Source: Roseomonas haemaphysalidis (lineage in GTDB: Bacteria > Pseudomonadota > Alphaproteobacteria > Acetobacterales > Acetobacteraceae). Taken from it: DNA of 64,000 bases. The number at the start of each line of letters is the position of its first letter. The stretch's first letter is position 1. Of the stretch, positions 16,549-25,237 are shown piece after piece. Below the pieces are notes generated by a model, which saw nothing but the letters and a program-made list of their open reading frames with translations, was not told where the DNA came from and did no database searches. The translations under genes and the position numbers were made by a program. The stretch covers positions 2,773,001 through 2,837,000 of the forward strand of contig NZ_CP061177.1 of assembly GCF_017355405.1 (NCBI RefSeq), in the 5' to 3' direction.

Positions 16549-18132
16549 ATGCTGTACTTCGCGCGGTGGAAGGTCGCCGCCATTCTGGGCGTGATCCTGT
16601 TGGGGGTGCTGCTGGCCCTGCCCAACCTGTTTCCGCGGTCCGCCATTCCCTCCTGGCTGCCGGCGCGGCAGATCTCGTTGGGCCTCGACCTGCGCGGCGG
16701 CTCCTATCTGTTGCTGGAGGTCGACCTCAACGCGGTGGTGCGGGAGCGGCTGGAAAGCCTCGCGGACGCCGCCCGCACCCGGCTGCGCACCGCCAATGTC
16801 GGCTACACCAACCTGTCCGCCCAGCCCGAGCAGCGGCAGCTGTCCTTGCGCCTGCGCGATCCGGGGCAAGCCGAGGCCGCCCTGGCGGCGCTGCGCGAAT
16901 TGTCCAACCCGGTGCCCACCGGCGGCGGCGCCACGGCGGCCGATCTGGAGCTGGCGTCCAGCAACGGGCTGATCACCGCGACGCTGAGCGAGGCGGCACT
17001 GCGCGCCCGCGCCTCGGGCGCCGTGGAGCAGTCGGTCGAGATCGTCCGGCGCCGCATCGACGAAAGCGGCACCTCTGAGGCGCTGATCGCCCGCCAGGGT
17101 TCCAGCCGCATCCTGGTGCAGTTGCCCGGCGTCGAGGACCCGCAGCGGATCAAGGACCTGCTGGGCCGCACCGCCCGCATGACCTTTCGCCTGCTGGACG
17201 AGAACGCCAACCTCCAGGCTGCCACCCCGCCCCCCGGCGTCGAGTTCCTGGATGGCGAGCAGCCGGGCCAGCGCTACCCGGTCCGCCGCCGCATCGAGGT
17301 GGACGGCGCCAACCTGTCCGACGCCCGCACCGGCCAGAACCCGCAAACCGGCGAATGGGTGGTGAACTTCACCTTCGACAGCGTCGGCACCCGCCGCTTC
17401 GCGGAGGTCACGCGCCAGAACGTCGGCCGCCCCTTCGCGGTGGTGCTGGATAACAAGGTGATCACCGCGCCGGTGATCCGCGAGCCGATCACCGGCGGCA
17501 ATGGCCAGATCAGCGGCAGCTTCAACGCCGCATCGGCCAACGACCTGGCGGTGCTGCTGCGCGCCGGCGCCCTGCCCGCGCCGCTGACGGTGGTGGAGGA
17601 GCGCACGGTCGGCCCCGAACTGGGGGCGGACGCCATCCGCGCCGGCCTGCTGAGCCTGGCGATCGGCGCTTCCTTCGTGTTCCTATACATGGGACTGGCC
17701 TATGGCCTGCTGGGCTGGCTGGCGAACATCGCGCTGTTCGTGAACCTGATCCTGATGGCCGCCGCCCTGTCTGTCCTGGAAGCGACGCTGACCCTGCCGG
17801 GCATCGCCGGCGTGGTGCTGACGCTGGGCACCGCGCTGGACGCCAACATCCTGATCAACGAGCGCATCCGTGAGGAAACGCGCGCCGGGCGGCCACCCGC
17901 CAGCGCGCTTGAGGCCGGCTTCACCAAGGCATCCGGCACCATCCTAGACAGCAACCTGACCAACCTCATCGCCATGGCGTGCCTGTACGGCTTCGGCTCC
18001 GGCCCGGTGCGCGGCTTCGCCATCACCGTGGCCATCGGCACCATCGTGCAGATGTGGACGGCCACCACGCTGGTGCGTTTGTTCGTGTCCTGGTGGTACC
18101 GTTCGCGCCGTCCGCGCGTGCTGCCGGTTTAA
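16549..18132 (+). CDS. secD: Protein translocase subunit SecD
   Basis: A 527-residue inner-membrane protein that, with SecF, uses the proton motive force to pull secreted proteins through SecYEG. It starts with one helix (VAAILGVILLGVLLALP), then LGLDLRGGSYLLLEVD, the conserved SecD motif 1, then the periplasmic P1 region. Five C-terminal helices carry LGTALDANILINERIREE (motif 4) and GFTKASGTILDSNLTNLIA. I chose the ATG at 16549, since the 23 residues before it in the open frame look non-coding. secF follows after 13 bases; no yajC is seen upstream, where the divergent oxidoreductase lies. Confidence 0.97.
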   Translation: MLYFARWKVAAILGVILLGVLLALPNLFPRSAIPSWLPARQISLGLDLRGGSYLLLEVDLNAVVRERLESLADAARTRLRTANVGYTNLSAQPEQRQLSLRLRDPGQAEAALAALRELSNPVPTGGGATAADLELASSNGLITATLSEAALRARASGAVEQSVEIVRRRIDESGTSEALIARQGSSRILVQLPGVEDPQRIKDLLGRTARMTFRLLDENANLQAATPPPGVEFLDGEQPGQRYPVRRRIEVDGANLSDARTGQNPQTGEWVVNFTFDSVGTRRFAEVTRQNVGRPFAVVLDNKVITAPVIREPITGGNGQISGSFNAASANDLAVLLRAGALPAPLTVVEERTVGPELGADAIRAGLLSLAIGASFVFLYMGLAYGLLGWLANIALFVNLILMAAALSVLEATLTLPGIAGVVLTLGTALDANILINERIREETRAGRPPASALEAGFTKASGTILDSNLTNLIAMACLYGFGSGPVRGFAITVAIGTIVQMWTATTLVRLFVSWWYRSRRPRVLPV

Positions 18133-18145
18133 GGGGGCTTACGCC

Positions 18146-19105
18146 ATGTTCCTTTCGCGCCCCCTGTTCCGGCTGGTGCCGGACGACACCAAGATCCCCT
18201 TCATGAGGGGCGGCAAGGTCGGCATCGCCTTTTCGATCTTCCTGTCCGTCGCTTCCGTGATCCTGGCCTTCTATCCGGGCCTGGAGAAGGGCGTGGACTT
18301 CCGCGGCGGCATTGTCATGGAGGTCCGGACCCCGGAACCCGCCAACCTCGGCGCGCTGCGCGGCGCGACGGGCGGGCTGGGGCTCGGCGACGTGGGCCTG
18401 CAGCAGTTCGGTGACGCCAACTCGGTGCTGCTGCGCCTGCCGGTGCAGGGCGACGAGGCAGCGACGCAGAACGCGGTCAACAGCGTCCGTTCCGCGCTGG
18501 AAAGCGTGGCCCCCGGCACCCGCATCCTGCGGACCGAGGCGGTCGGCAACCGCGTGTCGGGCGAGTTGTTCCTCGGCAGCCTGATCGCGCTTGGCGTCTC
18601 GATGCTGGCGATGATGATCTACATCTGGGTGCGCTTCGAATGGCAGTTCGCCGTGGGTGCCATTGCGACCCTGCTGCTGGAAACCACCAAGGTCATCGGC
18701 TTCCTCGCCATCACGCGCATCGAGTTCAACCTGACCACGGTGGCCGCCGTGCTGACCATCATTGGCTTTTCCGTCAATGACAAGGTCGTGGTCTACGACC
18801 GGATGCGCGAGAACCTGCGCAAGTTCAAGACCATGCCGCTGCGCGCGCTGATCGACCGTTCGATCAACGAAACGCTGAACCGCACGCTCGGCACGTCCAT
18901 GACGCTGCTGCTGTCCGCCCTGCCGCTGGCCATCTTCGGCGGCGACGCCCTGGCGGGCTTTGCCATCACCATGGTCTTCGGCATCATCGCTTCCGCCTCG
19001 TCCTCGATCTTCATCGCGGCGCCGATCCTGTTGTTCCTGGGAGAAAACCGCCTCCGCAGGGGGACGGAAGCGCCGGCTGTGGCCCCTGCCCGCCCGGCAC
19101 GTTAA
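18146..19105 (+). CDS. secF: Protein translocase subunit SecF
   Basis: A 319-residue partner of SecD. It has one N-terminal helix, the conserved GVDFRGGI motif (about residue 53), a short periplasmic domain and five C-terminal helices with GFSVNDKVVVYDRMREN, the SecF motif with its functionally important charged residues. The tail after the last helix is a disordered Pro/Ala/Arg stretch. It is co-transcribed with secD. The following intergenic region is unusually AT-rich for this genome and holds a candidate promoter for the next gene. Confidence 0.97.
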   Translation: MFLSRPLFRLVPDDTKIPFMRGGKVGIAFSIFLSVASVILAFYPGLEKGVDFRGGIVMEVRTPEPANLGALRGATGGLGLGDVGLQQFGDANSVLLRLPVQGDEAATQNAVNSVRSALESVAPGTRILRTEAVGNRVSGELFLGSLIALGVSMLAMMIYIWVRFEWQFAVGAIATLLLETTKVIGFLAITRIEFNLTTVAAVLTIIGFSVNDKVVVYDRMRENLRKFKTMPLRALIDRSINETLNRTLGTSMTLLLSALPLAIFGGDALAGFAITMVFGIIASASSSIFIAAPILLFLGENRLRRGTEAPAVAPARPAR

Positions 19106-19138
19106 CCAGACCTAGAAATATAAAAAGTGAGACAGTCC

Positions 19139-19167
19139 TTGTCATTTGGGGCAAACACCCTCTAGAA
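19139..19167 (+). promoter_or_regulatory. Candidate sigma70-type promoter for the EAL gene
   Basis: TTGTCA (19139-19144) and CTAGAA (19162-19167) are separated by 17 bases in a locally AT-rich spacer between secF and the EAL gene. The -35 matches five of six consensus bases, the -10 only about half. The next ATG is 35 bases downstream, preceded by GGAGAG. Confidence 0.35.
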
Positions 19168-19202
19168 GTAGCCCGAGCCCCTGGGGCTGCTGGAGAGTCG
19201 TG

Positions 19203-20384
19203 ATGTCACTGCGCTTCCGTTCGGCCAAGCCGGACGAAGCCCGCATGCTGCTGTTGGCGCGAGACCCGAGGCTGGTGTCCGCCACTCGGGCAGCCGCACG
19301 CGGGCTGGAGCGCCTGCCGCCGCGCCTGATGCGCGACGGACGAGAAGTGCTGGCGCTGCTGCTGGCCTCCGCCGAACCGCCACGCCAGATCATCTGCCAA
19401 CCCTCCGTGGCGGGTCCGAGCTGGCCTGCCCTGCTGGCCACCGCATCCGACCCCTTCGGGTCCACGGACATGGTGCTGGTGGCGGAGGGCAGCGGTGCGC
19501 ATCCGCTGCCGGCCGGCGTGTCGCCAGCCGGGATCACCTGGGCAACCGCGGAGCCGCTGGAACTCGCACGGGCGCTGCGCCAAGCCGCCGCGAACCGCAA
19601 GCAGGTGCCGACCGACAATCCCGAGCATCTCGCCGCCGGCCTGCGACGCGGCGAGATCGCGGTGCGTTACCAGCCCGCCGTGCGGATTTCCGACCGTCGC
19701 CCCGTCTTGCTGGAGGGTTTGGCGCGCTGGCAACGGCGGGACGACACGCCGCTCAGCCCGGATGCCTTCGTACCGATGGCGGAGCGGCATGGCATGGGGC
19801 GGGCGCTGTCGATCGCCGTCGCCGACCGGGCTTTTTCCGAAATGGCCGGGCATGCCGCGCGTGTCGGGGCCTCGCTGTCGCTGAACCTGCCGTTGAACGT
19901 GCTGGTGGAGCGTGACGTACCGTCGTGGCTGCGGGCGTTGCAGCGCCGCAAGCACTTTCCCCTCGGCGCGCTGACGCTGGAAATGACTGAAACGACGCCG
20001 GTGCTGGACCGCTCGGCGCTGCGCCGCGCCTTGCTGCGCCTGCGTGACGCCGGCCTGCCCGTGCTGGTGGACGACCTGGGGCTGGACGAGGACCGTGGCT
20101 GGCTGCTGTCGCTTCCCTTCGCGGGCATCAAGCTGGACCGCCACCTGACCACCGCCATGCCGCGGCAGGCCCGGGCCCGTGCCGAGGTCCGGCGCATGGT
20201 GCGGCTGGCCCATGCGGCGCGCATGACCGTCACGGCCGAAGGTGTGTCCGACGCGCGGCTTTGGCGCGCCGTTGCCGCGGCGGGCGTGGACAACGCCCAG
20301 GGCTATGCCATCGCGCGGCCGTTGCCGGCCATGGCTTTGCCAGCCTGGCACCGGGCCTGGATGGCCCAGGCCATCCCGCGCTAG
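19203..20384 (+). CDS. EAL-domain protein (c-di-GMP phosphodiesterase-like, altered loop)
   Basis: A 393-residue soluble protein: residues 1-135 have no recognised domain, and 140-390 form an EAL domain. The catalytic series is mostly retained: EGL for EAL, NLPLN, LEMTET, DDLGL, IKLD, AEGV and NAQGY. However, the DDFGTGYSS loop reads DDLGLDEDRG, losing the loop-6 residues that normally organise metal and dimer contacts. It may be a weak phosphodiesterase or a c-di-GMP sensor. There is no GGDEF and no membrane segment. The ATG at 19203 has GGAGAG upstream; a GTG one codon earlier is possible. The stop codon shares the CTAG at 20381-20384 with the convergent dehydrogenase. Confidence 0.85.
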   Translation: MSLRFRSAKPDEARMLLLARDPRLVSATRAAARGLERLPPRLMRDGREVLALLLASAEPPRQIICQPSVAGPSWPALLATASDPFGSTDMVLVAEGSGAHPLPAGVSPAGITWATAEPLELARALRQAAANRKQVPTDNPEHLAAGLRRGEIAVRYQPAVRISDRRPVLLEGLARWQRRDDTPLSPDAFVPMAERHGMGRALSIAVADRAFSEMAGHAARVGASLSLNLPLNVLVERDVPSWLRALQRRKHFPLGALTLEMTETTPVLDRSALRRALLRLRDAGLPVLVDDLGLDEDRGWLLSLPFAGIKLDRHLTTAMPRQARARAEVRRMVRLAHAARMTVTAEGVSDARLWRAVAAAGVDNAQGYAIARPLPAMALPAWHRAWMAQAIPR

Positions 20385-21553
20385 CCGGCGTAGACCTCGC
20401 GGTACAACGCGACGATATCGCTGGCATCGGGCACGCGCGGGTTGTTGCCCGGGCTGCCGGACGCCAGGGCCTGCTCCGCCATCAGGGGCAACAGCGCTTC
20501 ATACCGGGCGGCATCGATGCCGTAGTCGCGCGGGCCGGGCACCCCCAGTTCACGGTTCAGCGCGGATAGCTCACGCAGCAGGGCCTGTGCCGCAGCGTCG
20601 TCCGCCGCGTCCGTCCCGGCCAGCCCCATGATACGGGCCGCGCCGGCATAGCGTGCCAAGCCCGACTGCAGGCCGAAGGCAGTGACGACGGGCAGCAGCA
20701 TGGCGTTGGACAGCCCGTGCGGCACATGGAAATGCGCGCCGATCGGCCGGCTCATGCCATGCACCAGGGCGACGGAACTGTTGGAAAAGGCCAGCCCCGC
20801 CAGGGTCGCGCCTTCCATCATCGCGGCGCGGGCGGCGGCATCGTCCGGCACCGCGTAGGCCCGGCGCAGGTTGGCGGCGATCAGCCGCATCGCCGCCGTG
20901 GCATACAGGTCGGAAAAGCTGTTGGCCCGCGCGCTGACATAGGCTTCCAGGGCATGGGTCAGGCTGTCGATGCCGGTGTCGGCCGTCACGCGGGGCGGCA
21001 CGCTGAAGGTGAGCTCGTAATCCACGACCGCCGCCAGCGGCAGGGCGCCCAGCCCGGCGATCAGCATCTTCTCGTCGCTGGACGTGTCGGTGACGATCGT
21101 GAAGCGTGTCGCCTCGCTGCCGGTGCCGGCGGTGGTCGGCACGCAGATCACCGGCAGCGCGGCGTGGTCGGCCGAGGCGGGCACCTTGAAGTCCCGCAGC
21201 CGCTGCCCGGGCGAGGCCGCCGCCAGGATGGCGATCGCCTTGGCGGTATCCATCGGGCTGCCACCGCCAAAGCCGATCAGGCAGTCGAACTGCCCTTCCC
21301 GCAGCGCGGTCACCCCGGCGGCGACCACGGTATCGGTCGGATCCGGCACGGTTTCAGAAAAGACCTTCGCGGCGATTCCGGCCGCGCCTAGCGGGGCCAG
21401 CACCCGGTCCACCGTGCCGGACCCTACCATCCAGGGGTCGGTCACCACCAGCGGCCGCAACAGCCCGAATTCCGTCAGCAACGCGGGAAGCCGTGCCAGC
21501 GACCCGCCGCCGATCAGCAGCTTGCGGGGGGCGAGATGGGTGATCAGGGTCAT
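20381..21553 (-). CDS. Iron-containing alcohol dehydrogenase
   Basis: A 390-residue group III (iron-dependent) alcohol dehydrogenase. The nucleotide region [12 protein letters not shown] lies near residue 97, followed by [13 protein letters not shown]. Metal ligands are seen in [16 protein letters not shown] and [20 protein letters not shown]. Such enzymes reduce or oxidise alcohols, lactaldehyde, 1,3-propanediol, hydroxybutyrate or maleylacetate; the [10 protein letters not shown] pattern does not settle which. The ATG at 21553 begins a normal N-terminus ([16 protein letters not shown]); the longer frame upstream overlaps the divergent gene's promoter and is not used. No obvious pathway partner is adjacent. 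Confidence 0.9.
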   Translation of the reverse strand: MTLITHLAPRKLLIGGGSLARLPALLTEFGLLRPLVVTDPWMVGSGTVDRVLAPLGAAGIAAKVFSETVPDPTDTVVAAGVTALREGQFDCLIGFGGGSPMDTAKAIAILAAASPGQRLRDFKVPASADHAALPVICVPTTAGTGSEATRFTIVTDTSSDEKMLIAGLGALPLAAVVDYELTFSVPPRVTADTGIDSLTHALEAYVSARANSFSDLYATAAMRLIAANLRRAYAVPDDAAARAAMMEGATLAGLAFSNSSVALVHGMSRPIGAHFHVPHGLSNAMLLPVVTAFGLQSGLARYAGAARIMGLAGTDAADDAAAQALLRELSALNRELGVPGPRDYGIDAARYEALLPLMAEQALASGSPGNNPRVPDASDIVALYREVYAG

Positions 21554-21659
21554 GTGGCGAGGCCTCCTCCGGTCCGGCGCGGTGCCCGGGGCCCGCGCTC
21601 TCCTGGCGCCAGGATCGGCCAGAACGACGCGGCCGTCCATGCGTGGTAGGCTGGGCGGC

Positions 21660-21983
21660 ATGAGCACCATCGCGCTGTACCTGGCCGCCGCCGTGGCGGA
21701 GATCGCGGGCTGCTATGGCATCTGGGCGTGGCAGCGGCTGGGGCGCGGATGGCCCTGGGCCCTGGCCGGGCTGGCCAGCCTCGCGCTGTTCGGCTGGCTG
21801 CTGGCGCGGGTGGATGCCGATGCCGCCGGGCGGGCCTATGCGGCTTATGGCGGCATCTACGTCGCCTGCGCCTTGCTGTGGCTGTGGGGCGCCGAGGGCG
21901 TGAGGCCGGACCGGTGGGATGTGCTGGGGGTGGCGTTGTGCCTGTCCGGCACGGCGGTCATCCTGCTGGCGCCGCGCGGCTAG
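21660..21983 (+). CDS. YnfA/UPF0060 family small membrane protein
   Basis: A 107-residue protein with four hydrophobic helices, the size and layout of the YnfA (UPF0060) family related to small multidrug resistance transporters. Typical sequence marks are [12 protein letters not shown] in helix 1, [18 protein letters not shown] in helix 3 and [16 protein letters not shown] in helix 4. Some members export quaternary cations, others remain unassigned. It stands alone between divergent and convergent neighbours; its stop codon shares CTAG (21980-21983) with the convergent MFS gene. Confidence 0.88.
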   Translation: MSTIALYLAAAVAEIAGCYGIWAWQRLGRGWPWALAGLASLALFGWLLARVDADAAGRAYAAYGGIYVACALLWLWGAEGVRPDRWDVLGVALCLSGTAVILLAPRG

Positions 21984-23284
21984 CCCGCCACGGGTTGCAG
22001 GCGCGACAGCCGCAGCCCAGCCACCAGCGCCAGGGCCAAACAACCGCCGACCAGCCAGGTCACGCCGGGCCAGCCCTGCCCGGCCCATGCCACGCCGCCG
22101 GCGGCACCGACGATGGAGGACCCCATGTAGTAGCAGAACAGGTACAGCGAGGAGGCCTGCGCCCGCGCCACCCGGGCCCGCCGCCCGACCCAGGAACTGG
22201 CGAGGGAATGCGCGCCGAAAAAGCAGAAGGTCATCACCGCGATGCCGGCGATGATGGCGGGCAGCCAGTCCATCGCCATCAGCATCAGCCCGCCCAGCAT
22301 GGCCGCCAGGATCAGCCACAGCAGCCGACGCCGGCCAAAGCGGTCCGCCAATCCGCCGATGAAGGTGGAGGAGGCGATACCCACGAGGTAGACGGTGAAG
22401 ACCGAAGCGACCACCGCATGGCTGAGCCCGAAGGGAGGCGCCAGCAGCCGGTAGCCGATGTAGTTGTACACGGTGACAAAGGCGCCCATCAGCAGGAAGC
22501 CCACCAGGAACAGCCAGCGCAGCCCGCCGTCGCGCAGGTGCAAGGCGAAATTCTCCACCAACCCCCGGAGCTGCAACGGCCGGGCGTGAAAATGACGCGA
22601 CGGCGGCAGGCACTGCCAGAACACCACCGCGGCCCCCAGCCCCAGCACGCCGATGCCGCCGATCGCCAGCCGCCAGCCGCCCCATTCCATCAGCACGCCC
22701 GAAACGACCCGCCCCAGCATGCCACCCATGGCGGACCCGCTGATGTAGAGCCCCATGGCATATCCGGACGATCGCGGGTGCACCTCCTCCGCGATGAACG
22801 CCATGGCCACCGCCGGCAGCCCGCTCAGCAGGATGCCCTGGACCAGCCGCAGCCCAAGAAACGAGTTCCACCCCGGCACCAGGGCACAGGCTATGGTAAT
22901 GGCTGCGGATGCGAAGACCGACACCAGCATCACCGGCTTGCGTCCCAGCGCCTCCGACACCGCGCTGGCGACCAGCATGCACACGGCCATCGCCGCGGTG
23001 GGTAGCGACAGCGACAAACTGGCCGCGGCCGGGCTGACACCGAACACCCTGGAAAATTCCGGCATCATCGGCTGCACGCAGTACAGCAGCGCAAAGGTGG
23101 CGATGCCGGCACACAGGAAAGCCAGGTTGGTTCGCAGAAAGGCGGCCGTTCCGCGCTCGATGAACGGGGCGTCATCCAACGCCGGCGGCTCGGCGACGGG
23201 GGCGGCCTGTGGGGGGCGGGTCAAGGTTTGCGTCATCGAGGCGTCCAGGCTGCTGCGTCGCAACATGCGCCCCGCGCCGGTCAT
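21980..23284 (-). CDS. MFS transporter, YnfM-like
   Basis: A 434-residue twelve-helix major facilitator protein. The N-terminal part has [20 protein letters not shown] and ALGRKP in the loop 2-3 motif, and [13 protein letters not shown] marks the second half. Sequence and context fit E. coli YnfM, an MFS exporter encoded divergently from a LysR regulator. The first 40 residues are an extra cytoplasmic tail; Met17 (23236) is an alternative start, neither start having a clear ribosome site. A LysR-type dyad and a TAAAAT promoter element lie in the divergent gap, so expression is probably controlled by the adjacent regulator. Substrate unknown. Confidence 0.87.
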   Translation of the reverse strand: MTGAGRMLRRSSLDASMTQTLTRPPQAAPVAEPPALDDAPFIERGTAAFLRTNLAFLCAGIATFALLYCVQPMMPEFSRVFGVSPAAASLSLSLPTAAMAVCMLVASAVSEALGRKPVMLVSVFASAAITIACALVPGWNSFLGLRLVQGILLSGLPAVAMAFIAEEVHPRSSGYAMGLYISGSAMGGMLGRVVSGVLMEWGGWRLAIGGIGVLGLGAAVVFWQCLPPSRHFHARPLQLRGLVENFALHLRDGGLRWLFLVGFLLMGAFVTVYNYIGYRLLAPPFGLSHAVVASVFTVYLVGIASSTFIGGLADRFGRRRLLWLILAAMLGGLMLMAMDWLPAIIAGIAVMTFCFFGAHSLASSWVGRRARVARAQASSLYLFCYYMGSSIVGAAGGVAWAGQGWPGVTWLVGGCLALALVAGLRLSRLQPVAG

Positions 23285-23306
23285 CGCACAGACTGTCGCA
23301 GGCGCG

Positions 23307-23336
23307 ATTTTATTCGGCTAGGTTGAATACTGTCTT
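23307..23336 (-). promoter_or_regulatory. Candidate promoter of the MFS gene
   Basis: Read on the minus strand: AAGACA (23336-23331), an 18-base spacer, then TAAAAT (23312-23307), a five-of-six -10 match. It ends 23 bases before the MFS start at 23284. The LysR-type dyad lies across the spacer, so binding there would directly affect polymerase. Confidence 0.45.
23311..23329. promoter_or_regulatory. LysR-type operator, TATTC-N9-GAATA
   Basis: Perfect 5-bp inverted repeat TATTC and GAATA with a 9-base centre, containing the T-N11-A core of LysR-family sites. It is centred in the 68-base gap between the divergent MFS gene and the LysR regulator, the classical location for autoregulation and control of the partner. 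Confidence 0.6.
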
Positions 23337-23352
23337 CCGATGGATCAGCCTC

Positions 23353-24285
23353 ATGGAGCTCCGGCATCTGCGCGCCTTTCTCGCGGTCGCGGAAACACTG
23401 CATTTCGCGCAGGCGGCGGAGCAGCTCGGCATCTCCCCGCCTGCTTTGACCGAGCAGGTCCAGGGGCTGGAAACCCTGCTGGGTGCCCGGCTGTTCCGGC
23501 GAACCAAGCGCAGCGTCGCGCTGACGGATGCCGGACGGCTGTTCCTGGCCGAGGCACGACCGGCACTGGAACAAGTGCGGCGTGCCGAGCGGATCGGGCG
23601 GCTTGCCGGGCGGGGCGAACGCGGCATCGTGACCGTGGGCTTCGCGGCTTCCGCCGCCTTGTCCGGCGTGCTGGCGTCGAGCGTGAGCGCCTGGCGGCAA
23701 GCCCAGCCGGAGGTCGAGTTGCGGTTGCAGGAACTGGAAACCATGCCGCAGCTCGCCGCCCTGGCGGAGGGACGGCTCGATATCGGCTTTATCCGCCCCC
23801 CGGTCCCCCTGCCCGACGGCGTGGCCATGGTGCCGCTGCTACGGGAGCCTTTGTGGCTGGCCCTCCCCGCCGGGCATCCGCTTTGCGCTTCGCGGGATAT
23901 CGCCCCCTCGGAACTGGCGGACAATCCCTTTATCAGCCCAGATTTCGACGCCGGCCAGGGCTTCCACCACCACACCATGGCCTTCGGCGCGCAAGGCGGC
24001 TTCGTCCCGCATATCGCGCATCGTGGACGGGACCTGGTGGCGGTCGTGTCGCTGGTCGGCCTGGGGCTCGGCGTGGCGCTGGTCCCGGAATCGCTGCGGG
24101 ACTGCCTGCGCGCACCGGGGGTCGAGTACCGCCCCCTGGCAGGCACGCCGCCCCGTTCGGAACTCGCCGCCGCCTTCCGGCGCGGCGAGGCCGCGCCGGC
24201 GACGCGGGCCTGCATCCGGTTGCTGCGGCAGGCCAGCGCGCGGCTGGACGCTACTCCGCCGGAACTGCCGCCTGTGCCCGCATGA
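23353..24285 (+). CDS. LysR-family transcriptional regulator
   Basis: A 310-residue regulator. The N-terminal winged helix-turn-helix reads MELRHLRAFLAVAETLHFAQ with the recognition-helix region SPPALTEQVQGLE, and residues 95-300 form the effector-binding domain (VTVGFAASAALSG). It is divergent from the YnfM-like exporter and likely controls it through the dyad at 23311-23329. The ATG at 23353 begins exactly at the conserved LysR N-terminus; 48 upstream codons in frame are not used. The last 35 bases overlap antiparallel with the end of the ABC permease gene. The effector is unknown. Confidence 0.94.
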   Translation: MELRHLRAFLAVAETLHFAQAAEQLGISPPALTEQVQGLETLLGARLFRRTKRSVALTDAGRLFLAEARPALEQVRRAERIGRLAGRGERGIVTVGFAASAALSGVLASSVSAWRQAQPEVELRLQELETMPQLAALAEGRLDIGFIRPPVPLPDGVAMVPLLREPLWLALPAGHPLCASRDIAPSELADNPFISPDFDAGQGFHHHTMAFGAQGGFVPHIAHRGRDLVAVVSLVGLGLGVALVPESLRDCLRAPGVEYRPLAGTPPRSELAAAFRRGEAAPATRACIRLLRQASARLDATPPELPPVPA

Positions 24286-25237
24286 GCGCGCGCTGCTGCT
24301 TGCGCTTGCCGAACTGCTGGTCGGCGATGACGCCCAGCAGGATCACGCTGCCCATCACCGCGAAGTTGAGCGAGGACGGGATGCCCAGGATGTTCACGAG
24401 GTTCTGCAGGATCTGCAGCAGCACCGTGCCGAGCACGATGCCGAGGATGCTGCCCTCCCCGCCGCGCAGGGAGCAGCCGCCCAGCACGGCGGCGGCGATG
24501 GCATAGAGTTCGTAGAAGTTGCCGAAGGAGGATGGCGAGACGGACGACGTGTAGAACACCAGCAGCACGGTGGACAGGCCGGCGAGGCCGCCGCCGATCA
24601 GGTAGGCGCCGGCGATGACGGCCGATGTGTTGATACCCGAATGCCGCGCCGCTTCCTCGTTCCGCCCGACCGCGTAGAGGTAGCGGCCGAACACGGAACG
24701 ATGCAGCAGCACCCACATGGCGGCGGCCACGATGACCAGGATGATGAAGGGGTGGGGCACGCCGAAGCTGCGCCCCGATGCCAGCCAGGTCAGGAAGTCC
24801 AGGTCGCTGCCCGCGTAGCCGAAGCCCATGGTGCCGTCATTGGTGTAGTAGCGCGCGGCGCCGCGGTAGATCAGCAGCCCGCACAACGTGACCACGAAGG
24901 GCTGCAGCTTCAGCTTTGTCACCAGCAGCCCGTGCAGCCAGCCGAGGAACAGCCCGGCCACCAGCACGATCAGCAGTGCCAGTGGCCAGGCGACCTCGTA
25001 GTTGACCAGCAGGTCGATGAAGATGACGCCCAGCAGTGCGAACATCGAGCCCACCGACAGGTCGATGCCCCCGGTGATGATGATCAACCCCTGCCCGATG
25101 CTGAACACGCCGAACAGGCCAATCAGGTTGGCCATGTTCAAGAGGTTCACGCCGGACAGGAACAGCGGGTTCATCAGGGCCGTGATGCCGCCGATGACGA
25201 TCAGCAGCAGCCCCAGGCCCAGTTCCTTCTTGCTCAT
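24251..25237 (-). CDS. Sugar ABC transporter permease, RbsC type
   Basis: A 328-residue inner-membrane permease of the ribose/xylose/autoinducer class, with about ten helices. Characteristic are GGIDLSVGSMFALLG (near residue 60), NEEAARHSGIN in the loop that meets the ATPase (near 190) and AAAVLGGCSLRGGEGS (near 260). The start overlaps the ATPase stop by ATGA. The last 12 codons overlap the convergent LysR gene on the other strand; those residues are basic and past the last helix, so the overlap costs little. Works with the ATPase and binding protein immediately upstream. Confidence 0.93.
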   Translation of the reverse strand: MSKKELGLGLLLIVIGGITALMNPLFLSGVNLLNMANLIGLFGVFSIGQGLIIITGGIDLSVGSMFALLGVIFIDLLVNYEVAWPLALLIVLVAGLFLGWLHGLLVTKLKLQPFVVTLCGLLIYRGAARYYTNDGTMGFGYAGSDLDFLTWLASGRSFGVPHPFIILVIVAAAMWVLLHRSVFGRYLYAVGRNEEAARHSGINTSAVIAGAYLIGGGLAGLSTVLLVFYTSSVSPSSFGNFYELYAIAAAVLGGCSLRGGEGSILGIVLGTVLLQILQNLVNILGIPSSLNFAVMGSVILLGVIADQQFGKRKQQRALMRAQAAVPAE

